From: a bacterium
GTDB taxonomy: Bacteria > Patescibacteriota > UBA1384 > JAMDBS01 > DAOVQR01
Reading direction: 5' to 3'
Length of the DNA: 6,356 nt
Assembly (NCBI GenBank): GCA_030628575.1
Contig: DAOVQR010000043.1
Location: forward strand, 1 to 6,356
Shown: in pieces, positions 1 to 5,124 of the stretch
Position numbering within the stretch: position 1 is the first letter of the stretch
How the letters are laid out: each line of letters begins with the position of its first letter
Made by a program: the position numbers and the translations under genes
Notes under the pieces: generated by a model
The model's input: only the letters and a program-made list of their open reading frames with translations
Told to the model about the DNA's origin: nothing
Database searches by the model: none

Positions 1-26
1 ATTTGTTTGTTTTGATCTTTTTTCAT
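1..26 (-). CDS. Start of an unidentified gene downstream of infC (partial)
   Basis: An ATG at 26-24 on the minus strand is preceded by AAGGA with a 7-nt spacer, a good Shine-Dalgarno. Only eight codons lie in the window, reading MKKDQNKQ, and the gene runs off the left edge. It follows infC by 101 nt on the same strand and may belong to the same operon. In many bacteria infC is followed by rpmI (ribosomal protein L35), but this N-terminus does not resemble the usual L35 start, so I do not name it. Confidence rests on the ribosome binding site alone. Confidence 0.45.
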
Positions 27-59
27 CTAAGCATCCTTGATTAAAATAATCCTAATCTA

Positions 60-111
60 CGAATGTATTCGAATGCTTCAAATATTTATTTGCGTCATTA
101 GCATACATTCG
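60..111. repeat. Inverted repeat between infC and the next gene
   Basis: CGAATGTAT at 60-68 is the exact reverse complement of ATACATTCG at 103-111, separated by 34 nt. It lies in the gap after the infC stop and upstream of the next Shine-Dalgarno. No T-run follows on the minus strand, so it does not look like an intrinsic terminator. A 9-bp pairing with a long AT-rich loop could be chance or a weak leader or mRNA-processing structure. Confidence 0.2.
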
Positions 112-127
112 CGGATTGGCATTATGT

Positions 128-625
128 TTATCTTTTAAGTATTGCACTAAACCGACTTCCTTGTCGTTTAATGTGTTGATCAAATCGCGATTGGGTCAGA
201 TTTCTAAATTCTTCGATAACCTCCCTAGCGCGATTTGCAAAAATATTTTGTCTTCCTTTTAATCTAATTGATATTCTAACATTATTGTTTTCATTTAAAA
301 ATTTATTAGCTTTTTTTACTTTAGTTTCAAGATCGTGTTTATCAATATTAACACCTAATTGGATTTCTTTTGTTTCTCCTCCTCTTTGTTTACCTCTTTG
401 CTTTTGTGCTTGTTTTTCTTTTTCGTAAATATATTTTCCATAATCAAAAAGTCTGCAAACAGGAGGATTAGCGTTGGATCCGACTTCAACTAAATCCAGA
501 TCTTTTTCATAAGCCAGCACCCTGGCTTGATCAATATTAACTATACCAAGAGTTTCTCCTTTTTCATTGATAAGACGTACTTCGTCAGCATTAATTTTTT
601 GATTAATGGGTTGTTTTTTTCCGAT
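128..625 (-). CDS. infC: Translation initiation factor IF-3, with a non-canonical ATC start
   Basis: IF-3 binds the 30S subunit, keeps 50S away and proofreads initiator tRNA and start-codon pairing. The N-domain (about residues 7-75) is clear: it opens INQKINADEVRLI, then has ETLGIV, DLVEV and NANPPVCRLFDYGKY, followed by a K/Q-rich helical linker. The C-domain (about 85-165) has EIQLGVNID, RLKGRQ and a short ending RQGSRFSAILKR that matches the family's closing strand, so the gene is complete. The frame is open upstream to a TAA at 637-635 but holds no ATG, GTG or TTG there. The first such codon is GTG at 520, which would remove the first 35 residues and most of the N-terminal strand. The ATC at 625-623 has GTAAGGT (638-632) six bases upstream and gives 165 aa, near the usual length. 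A rare start fits known infC autoregulation. Its upstream neighbour ends 21 nt away, suggesting co-transcription. Confidence 0.93.
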   Translation of the reverse strand: MGKKQPINQKINADEVRLINEKGETLGIVNIDQARVLAYEKDLDLVEVGSNANPPVCRLFDYGKYIYEKEKQAQKQRGKQRGGETKEIQLGVNIDKHDLETKVKKANKFLNENNNVRISIRLKGRQNIFANRAREVIEEFRNLTQSRFDQHIKRQGSRFSAILKR

Positions 626-631
626 AGTTAA

Positions 632-638
632 ACCTTAC
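632..638 (-). promoter_or_regulatory. Ribosome binding site that decides the infC start
   Basis: On the minus strand GTAAGGT ends six bases before ATC at 625 and overlaps the in-frame TAA at 637-635. Since that stop closes the frame, translation must begin after it. The only well-placed codon is the ATC. An alternative ATT at 607 has no comparable motif at the right distance. Confidence 0.65.
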
Positions 639-646
639 TAAAAATA

Positions 647-1420
647 TTAATTATTACCACCAGATATTTTAGCACGACTGGTTATAATTTTCAAGGCATG
701 TTTTTTTATTTTTATCTCCACGGGAGTTTTAGCTACAATTTTATTATCAATTATCACAGGAATAGGTTCAGGTGTGTCTATTACTAAATGTTTCATTCGT
801 AAATAACTTTTAGAATTATTTTTTAAACTTTTTCCAAATAACCAATTTAAAGTTTTATTGATTGTACTCGGACCTTCTTGGGAATTTTGAATATTTAAAT
901 AAATTTGAGGTTCACCGTTCGAATCAATTATTGTAGGAGAATAAATTGATATATTAGTAAATCTAACATTAGTGCTACATTTATCAAAATAGATTGTTGC
1001 TAGAGTAGGCGTTGAATTTGAAAGAGTAGCTACGGTTGAAAAATATTTATTTGGTGAAATATAAGCCAGATCAATAATTTTTACCTTTCTTTCTTTTAAG
1101 GCCAAGCAAGCGCTTTTAATATTGCTGGAGCCAATCAGTTTATTTATTAAAGGACTAGTGTTGATTGGTATGATACCCAAAATACATTCTCTATTTTGCA
1201 AGTAGCTAATAATTTGATTGACTAGATAGTCAGAACCGACGGCAACTATAGTATTGTATTGTTTAGCCAAAGCAATTTCTGTTAATTCTTCTATGTTTCG
1301 GGCAGGTGAAACTCGAGAAATTTCACCAACAATACCATAAAAGGCCAGCAAATTTTTTATTTTTCTCTGAATTGATATTGATGAATCACTTTTTGGTTGT
1401 TCTAAGATATAGTAATACAT
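647..1420 (-). CDS. Diacylglycerol/lipid-kinase-fold protein with degraded catalytic motifs
   Basis: The 257-residue protein follows the layout of the YegS/DagK (DAGK catalytic domain) family. It has an N-terminal Rossmann-like half with NTIVAVGSD (57-64), then LGIIPINTS (81-89) and IDLAY (116-120). A beta-rich C-terminal half closes with PVIIDNKIVAKTPVEIKI and ALKIIT (221-247), the family's usual final strands. Key motifs are altered. The nucleotide-binding GGDGT is VGSDY (61-65), the GTGNDFAR-type loop is NTSPLINKLIG (87-97), and the late DGE is DNK (225-227). No signal peptide or membrane segment is seen. The ATG at 1420 gives the expected short N-terminal strand (YYYILEQ), but no Shine-Dalgarno precedes it. 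It sits between bactofilin and infC with gaps of 42 and 21 nt. The fold assignment is fairly firm; kinase activity is doubtful, and the substrate is unknown. Confidence 0.7.
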   Translation of the reverse strand: MYYYILEQPKSDSSISIQRKIKNLLAFYGIVGEISRVSPARNIEELTEIALAKQYNTIVAVGSDYLVNQIISYLQNRECILGIIPINTSPLINKLIGSSNIKSACLALKERKVKIIDLAYISPNKYFSTVATLSNSTPTLATIYFDKCSTNVRFTNISIYSPTIIDSNGEPQIYLNIQNSQEGPSTINKTLNWLFGKSLKNNSKSYLRMKHLVIDTPEPIPVIIDNKIVAKTPVEIKIKKHALKIITSRAKISGGNN

Positions 1421-1423
1421 AAA

Positions 1424-1458
1424 AAATTTAAAATTTAAAATTTCAAATTTAAAATTAA
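1424..1458. repeat. Five tandem copies of a 7-bp AT repeat
   Basis: On the plus strand the unit AAATTTA occurs at 1424, 1431, 1438 (last base C), 1445 and 1452 (ending TAA). It fills almost the whole 42-nt gap between the bactofilin stop and the ATG of the lipid-kinase-fold gene. On the transcribed minus strand it takes the place where a Shine-Dalgarno would be. It has no G and one C, so it leaves an unstructured or weakly self-paired region before the start codon. Confidence 0.8.
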
Positions 1459-1462
1459 TTTT

Positions 1463-1990
1463 TTATTTCTCTAATTCATACTGTGATTTTTGTTTTGATT
1501 CTTCTTTTTCCTGCTTATCATCTTGTTTATTGGTAATCCAGAATCCGCCGCTCTTTTTCTCGGTTTCTTTCTCTTCTCCTTTTGAATTTTCAGATTCAGT
1601 TTTGGTTTTTTCTTTACTTTGTTTAGTTTTAGATTTTTCATCTTTTTCATGTCCGATCATTGTACTTTTACCTACAAAAACTGCCCCAGAACGAATTACT
1701 AGATCTTTAGTAGCAATACTGCCATAGACCTTTCCCGTAGGAGTGATTTCCAATTTTTTATTAGCAGTAATTGTGCCGTTGACTTTTCCAGAAACTGTTA
1801 TCATTTGAGCACCCATAGGGCCTTTTACTGAGGCAGTTTCGCTTATTAGCACATTTTTATCCGATATTACTTCACCATCGATTGTACCATGAATAGTGAT
1901 GTCATTCATGTCTTTTAAAACACCATTTAATTTAACATTTGCTCCAACCACAGTACCAGATCCGCCGATGTCTTGATTTTTATCAAACAT
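1463..1990 (-). CDS. Bactofilin (polymer-forming cytoskeletal protein)
   Basis: Bactofilins polymerise without nucleotide into filaments built of right-handed beta-helices and act as scaffolds at the membrane for cell-shape or envelope machinery. Residues 10-113 carry the family core: GTVVGANVKLNGVLKDM, ITIHGTIDGEV, then regularly spaced Gly/Val turns (VSGKVNGTI, ITPTGKVYGSI, IRSGAVFVGK) typical of beta-helix rungs. Residues 114-175 form a highly charged, low-complexity Lys/Glu/Ser tail, interrupted by one hydrophobic GGFWI patch (148-152) that could be a membrane or partner contact. The core size is normal for the family; the tail is on the long side. The start ATG at 1990 is backed by AGGGAGG (2002-1996), the strongest ribosome binding site in the window. 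It is the first gene of the minus-strand operon and is preceded by a long leader. Confidence 0.92.
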   Translation of the reverse strand: MFDKNQDIGGSGTVVGANVKLNGVLKDMNDITIHGTIDGEVISDKNVLISETASVKGPMGAQMITVSGKVNGTITANKKLEITPTGKVYGSIATKDLVIRSGAVFVGKSTMIGHEKDEKSKTKQSKEKTKTESENSKGEEKETEKKSGGFWITNKQDDKQEKEESKQKSQYELEK

Positions 1991-2187
1991 ATTATCCTCC
2001 CTGCCCGCAACCTTCGGTTATTAGCCGATGATAGCGTGGCCAATGCCCCTCATATTTATTTATCTTGTTATACTTGTTGCGAAATAACCTTTTCTACTGC
2101 AATCAGATAATTTTGGCTAAAAAATAATGCTCTTCATTATTTTCGCTCAAAATTCTCTAATTTCGTAACGAAAAATTATCTCGTAAC
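1991..2187 (-). promoter_or_regulatory. Long structured 5' leader of the bactofilin operon
   Basis: If the minus promoter at 2189-2221 is used, the bactofilin mRNA carries about 190 untranslated nt. Its 5' half holds a near-continuous hairpin: AATTTTGGC (2109-2117) pairs with 2145-2154 (one bulged T), and AAAATAATG (2121-2129) pairs with CATTATTTT (2135-2143) around a 5-nt loop. A competing 10-bp pairing joins 2105-2114 to 2172-2181, and the two cannot form together. TTTCGT/ACGAAA (2161-2166/2168-2173) is a further small palindrome. The 3' half (2000-2050) is about 60% GC in an otherwise AT-rich window and ends at the AGGGAGG ribosome binding site. I do not recognise a known RNA family. No T-run follows the hairpins, so control of translation or stability is likelier than termination. 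Confidence 0.4.
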
Positions 2188-2188
2188 A

Positions 2189-2221
2189 ATTATAATATAT
2201 CAAATTAGTTTTATTTAGCAA
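2189..2221 (-). promoter_or_regulatory. Probable minus-strand promoter for the bactofilin operon
   Basis: On the minus strand TTGCTA (2221-2216) stands 16 nt upstream of TATATT (2199-2194), which overlaps a perfect TATAAT (2194-2189). The perfect -10 lacks a -35 at 17 nt, so either hexamer may be used. Transcription would start at about 2182-2187. It is back to back with the uvrA promoter, with under 20 bp between the two -35 regions. Confidence 0.45.
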
Positions 2222-2236
2222 GGGATTGTCTGATAC

Positions 2237-2265
2237 TTGTAAAACATAATAACTTTTGTTATAAT
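2237..2265 (+). promoter_or_regulatory. Extended -10 promoter for uvrA
   Basis: TTGTAA (2237-2242), a 17-nt spacer and TATAAT (2260-2265) preceded by TG one base away (TGTTATAAT) form a good sigma-70-type extended -10 promoter. The start should be near 2272, giving a very short leader of about 18 nt that contains AAAGGA (2279-2284) five bases before the ATG. I see no LexA-like palindrome in or near it, so SOS control is not evident. Confidence 0.75.
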
Positions 2266-2289
2266 ACGCTAAGTCAATAAAGGAAAATT

Positions 2290-4761
2290 ATGAATAACAA
2301 AAACATTTTTATTAAAGGTGCGCGAGTTCATAATCTCAAAAATATTGATATAAAAATTCCGCGTGGGCGATTAACGGTAATCACCGGTATTTCAGGTAGT
2401 GGTAAATCTTCTTTGGCATTTGATACTATTTATGCTGAAGGTCAACGTCGTTATGTGGAATCCTTATCAAATTATGCCAGACAATTTTTGGCACCGATTC
2501 AAAAACCGGATGTCGATTTTATTGAAGGCCTTTCTCCGGCAATTTCTATTGATCAAAAAAGTGCTATTCAATCACCTCGTTCCACAGTTGGTACAATTTC
2601 GGATATTTATGACTATTTGAGATTATTTTTTGCCCGTATAGGACATGCTTATTGCCCAGAATGTGGCACTCACTTAAAAAAAACAAAAATTAAAGAAAAA
2701 AATAATAACGGAAAACATAATATTATTAAGGTTAATTATTGTAATAAATGTAAAATTGAATTGCCTGAATTAACTATTAGTTCTTTTTCATTTAATAGTC
2801 CCAGGGGTGCTTGTTCGGTTTGTCAGGGGTTGGGTAAAAGAAAAAAAATCGATCCCGAATTAGTTTTACCCAACAAACGATTAACGCTAGAAGAAGGAGC
2901 AATCAGACCATGGAGTCGAATTACTTCGCACTCCAGCTGGTATCAAAAAACTTTAAAAGAGTTGTCAAATAAATATAAATTTCGTCTAAACACTCCTGTT
3001 GGACATTTACCAAAATCAGTGAGAAATCTCATTCTATATGGATCAAATGATGGTTTTTTTGAAGGTGTGATTGCCAATTTGGAAAAAAAATATAATGATA
3101 CTGATTCTGAATATATTAAAAAAGAAATTGGAAAATATATGATGGAACAGATATGTTCTGAGTGTTTAGGTAAGAGATTGAGAAAAGAGATTTTGTTTGT
3201 TAAAATTGCTAATAAAAATATTGTTGATTTGAGCAGCTTAACAATATCTGAATTATATAAATTTTTTGAAAAATTACCGAGAAAGATTTCCCAGCAGGAA
3301 TATAAAATTACAGAGCAAATTATTAAAGATGTTAAAGAAAGATTAAAATTTATTATTGATGTCAGTTTAGGGTATTTATCCTTAGATAGAAATGCCCAAA
3401 CTTTAGCTGGAGGTGAAGCTCAAAGAATAAGATTAGCAACTCAACTTGGTTCACATCTTACAGGTGTTTTGTATATTTTAGATGAGCCATCAATTGGTTT
3501 GCATTCCAGAGATCAGGAAAAATTAATTAACACCCTTTTCAACTTGCGAGATACAGGCAACACGGTGATTATTGTTGAGCACGATCGAGAGACCATACTT
3601 AGCGCTGATTATGTTATTGATATTGGTCCAGGAGCAGGTGAGTTTGGTGGTAAAATCATTGCAGAAGGTTCACCAGCCGATATTAAAAAATCAGTTAATT
3701 CATTAACTGGAAAATATTTAACTGGCAGAAAACAAATTTCAATTCCAGACATAAGAAGAAAAGGGTCGGGTAAGTCATTGATTATCAAAAATGCCGAGGA
3801 ATTTAATCTTAAAAATGTTGATGTAAGGATTCCTTTGAACACCTTTACCTGTGTTACTGGGGTTTCCGGTTCAGGAAAATCTACCCTAATGATTGATATA
3901 TTGGCTAGAGCTTTATCAAAAAAATTCCATCGAGCCAAAACAAAAGCAGGCAAACACAAAGCTTTAATTGGAATACAATATTTAGACAAAGTAATTAATA
4001 TTGATCAATCACCAATTGGTAGAACACCAAGATCGAATCCTGCAACTTATGTGGGAATTTTTACGTCGATTAGAGAAATTTTTGCTAATTTAGGTGAATC
4101 AAAGAAAAAAAGATTTTCTGCCAGTCATTTTTCGTTTAATATGAAGGGTGGACGATGCGAAGCCTGCAAAGGTGATGGTGTAATTAAATATGAAATGCAC
4201 TTTCTGCCAGATGTTTATATTACTTGTGATATGTGTCACGGTCGTAGATATAATAAAGAAGTACTTAATATATTATATAAAGGGAAAAATATTGCCGATG
4301 TGTTAGAAATGACAATAAATGAAGCATTAGGGTTTTTTCAGAATGTGCCGATTCTGAAAACAAAATTAGAGGTTTTATCTGCAGTTGGTTTGGGATATAT
4401 GAAACTGGGGCAATCTGCCACAACTTTATCTGGCGGTGAAGCTCAGCGTGTAAAGCTTGCTACAGAACTGGCCCGTCAAGATACAGGTAAAACTTTATAC
4501 ATTCTTGATGAACCCACAACAGGTCTTCATTTTGAAGATATTAAAAAACTACTAGGAGTGCTGCAAGCTCTTGTGGATAAAGGAAATACTGTATTGGTGA
4601 TTGAACATAATTTAGATGTAATAAAATCAGCTGACTATGTTATTGATATGGGTCCGGAAGGGGGAGATGCCGGTGGTAAAATTGTAGCTTATGGTACACC
4701 AGAAAAGGTTGCCAAAGTTAAAAAATCATATACAGGGCAGTATTTGAAGAAAGTTTTGTAA
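2290..4761 (+). CDS. uvrA: Excinuclease ABC subunit UvrA, short form without the UvrB-binding domain
   Basis: UvrA is the dimeric ATPase that scans DNA for bulky damage in nucleotide excision repair and normally hands it to UvrB. At 823 residues this one is about 100 shorter than usual. ATPase module I has Walker A GISGSGKS (33-40), signature LAGGEAQR (372-379), Walker B YILDEPS (395-401) and H-loop EHD (430-432). Module II has GVSGSGKS (524-531), LSGGEAQR (713-720), YILDEPTTG (737-745) and EHN (772-774). Zinc cysteines are present at 151/154/175/178 and 623/626/646/649, with extra CxxC pairs at 122/125 and 289/292. The insertion domain (about 190-300, GAIRPW to [12 protein letters not shown]) is retained. 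Between CPECG (122-126) and C151 there is only a Lys/Asn-rich stretch of about 25 residues, where ordinary UvrA has a UvrB-binding domain of over 100. The start has a clear ribosome binding site. No terminator is obvious after the TAA. Confidence 0.97.
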   Translation: MNNKNIFIKGARVHNLKNIDIKIPRGRLTVITGISGSGKSSLAFDTIYAEGQRRYVESLSNYARQFLAPIQKPDVDFIEGLSPAISIDQKSAIQSPRSTVGTISDIYDYLRLFFARIGHAYCPECGTHLKKTKIKEKNNNGKHNIIKVNYCNKCKIELPELTISSFSFNSPRGACSVCQGLGKRKKIDPELVLPNKRLTLEEGAIRPWSRITSHSSWYQKTLKELSNKYKFRLNTPVGHLPKSVRNLILYGSNDGFFEGVIANLEKKYNDTDSEYIKKEIGKYMMEQICSECLGKRLRKEILFVKIANKNIVDLSSLTISELYKFFEKLPRKISQQEYKITEQIIKDVKERLKFIIDVSLGYLSLDRNAQTLAGGEAQRIRLATQLGSHLTGVLYILDEPSIGLHSRDQEKLINTLFNLRDTGNTVIIVEHDRETILSADYVIDIGPGAGEFGGKIIAEGSPADIKKSVNSLTGKYLTGRKQISIPDIRRKGSGKSLIIKNAEEFNLKNVDVRIPLNTFTCVTGVSGSGKSTLMIDILARALSKKFHRAKTKAGKHKALIGIQYLDKVINIDQSPIGRTPRSNPATYVGIFTSIREIFANLGESKKKRFSASHFSFNMKGGRCEACKGDGVIKYEMHFLPDVYITCDMCHGRRYNKEVLNILYKGKNIADVLEMTINEALGFFQNVPILKTKLEVLSAVGLGYMKLGQSATTLSGGEAQRVKLATELARQDTGKTLYILDEPTTGLHFEDIKKLLGVLQALVDKGNTVLVIEHNLDVIKSADYVIDMGPEGGDAGGKIVAYGTPEKVAKVKKSYTGQYLKKVL

Positions 4762-4786
4762 ACTAAATGAATTAGGTTTCTGATGC

Positions 4787-4814
4787 TTGACACAATATAC
4801 GCTCGGAGTATAAT
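4787..4814 (+). promoter_or_regulatory. Perfect-consensus sigma-70 promoter after uvrA
   Basis: TTGACA (4787-4792) and TATAAT (4809-4814) match the consensus at all twelve positions, with a 16-nt spacer. Transcription should start near 4821, about 300 nt before the next start codon. So strong a promoter so far from a gene suggests either an abundant small RNA or a long regulated leader. Confidence 0.8.
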
Positions 4815-4820
4815 TAGAAT

Positions 4821-5002
4821 CTAAACAGTAAAAGTAGAAAAATAATTGATGGCTACCTGATAAATCATCATAAACATTGGATTTATCCACAAGCTATCAG
4901 TTATTACTGATACGGTCGTGAATTATATAAAAGACAGCATTAACAATGTTTTCGTGGATGGATTTTATATCTATCGACATTATTACGAAAGCTAGTTTTT
5001 TT
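4821..5002 (+). ncRNA. Candidate structured RNA: small RNA or attenuator leader of the surface-protein gene
   Basis: This stretch between a consensus promoter and a T-run has no credible reading frame. GATGGCT (4848-4854) pairs with AGCTATC (4892-4898, one G-U). Inside it, across a 4x4 internal loop, GATAAATC (4859-4866) pairs with GATTTATC (4880-4887) around a 13-nt loop. A second hairpin, TATCAGT-TATT-ACTGATA (4895-4912), shares 4895-4898 with the first and so competes with it. Eight bases of the 13-nt loop, AAACATTG (4872-4879), complement CAATGTTT (4944-4951), which overlaps the 5' arm of the terminator hairpin. That layout would let loop pairing block termination. I recognise no known riboswitch, 6S, tmRNA, SRP or RNase P signature. 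In an AT-rich region some pairings may be chance; the ordered promoter, hairpins and T-run are the main support. Confidence 0.45.
4948..5002 (+). terminator. Probable intrinsic terminator of the leader or small RNA
   Basis: GTTTTCGT (4948-4955) pairs with ACGAAAGC (4985-4992) over 8 bp including one G-U. Inside, GATGGA (4957-4962) pairs with TCTATC (4970-4975, one G-U) around a 7-nt loop, leaving a 9-nt bulge on the 3' side. Seven T's (4996-5002) follow three bases after the stem. It is weak in GC, as expected in this genome, and sits inside the leader rather than after uvrA, 120 nt before the next gene. Confidence 0.5.
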
Positions 5003-5047
5003 GTTGTCTCATTTTTCAAGGGGTAAATATTAGTTAATCAGTTATTG

Positions 5048-5086
5048 AATCTATCAGTTAATAAATTAATTATTAATTAATAGATT
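5048..5086 (+). repeat. Long AT-rich hairpin just upstream of the surface-protein ribosome binding site
   Basis: AATCTAT (5048-5054) pairs with ATAGATT (5080-5086). After a 3x3 internal loop, TTAATAA (5058-5064) pairs with TTATTAA (5070-5076) around a 5-nt loop. It lies about 30 nt before the AAGGAA ribosome binding site. No T-run follows, so it is more likely a translational, stability or protein-binding element than a terminator. The rest of 5003-5124 shows no gene and no convincing second promoter. Confidence 0.5.
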
Positions 5087-5124
5087 AGGTCGACTTTGTT
5101 ATTTTACTTATTTTAAGGAAAAAT

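Noticed and set aside
54..194. Open minus-strand frame overlapping the infC 3' end, reading NRDLINTLNDKEVG and on to a TAG at 54
   Set aside because: It looked like a frameshifted C-terminus of IF-3, but the infC frame itself ends with a family-like closing strand (RQGSRFSAILKR). The alternative frame is short, begins after a TGA and has no ATG with a ribosome binding site.
128..520. GTG at 520 as the infC start
   Set aside because: It would remove conserved N-domain residues (NADEVRLINEKGETLGIV), which are in frame upstream, and it has no Shine-Dalgarno.
1996..2053. A genuine tRNA gene on the minus strand
   Set aside because: The anticodon-arm-like part has a mismatch, there is no TTCGAAT-type T loop, no acceptor pairing and no D-arm consensus.
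2221..2289. SOS (LexA) box upstream of uvrA
   Set aside because: No palindrome of the known LexA types is visible around the uvrA promoter.
3609..3989. Long minus-strand frame inside uvrA; likewise 2399-2620 (plus), 1530-1727 (plus) and 5983-6201 (minus)
   Set aside because: All lie wholly inside confidently identified genes in another frame or strand, have no family resemblance and have no ribosome binding sites worth noting.
4762..4786. Intrinsic terminator directly after uvrA
   Set aside because: CTAA/TTAG (4763-4766/4772-4775) is only 4 bp and no T-run follows.
4818..4908. Small open frame of about 30 codons inside the candidate RNA
   Set aside because: It contains no ATG, GTG or TTG start and no ribosome binding site. 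The mini-frame ATG-GCT-ACC-TGA at 4849 is only three codons and also lacks one.
4821..5002. 6S, tmRNA, SRP or RNase P RNA
   Set aside because: The length would suit 6S RNA, but the ends do not pair and there is no large central bubble. None of the other families' conserved cores are visible.
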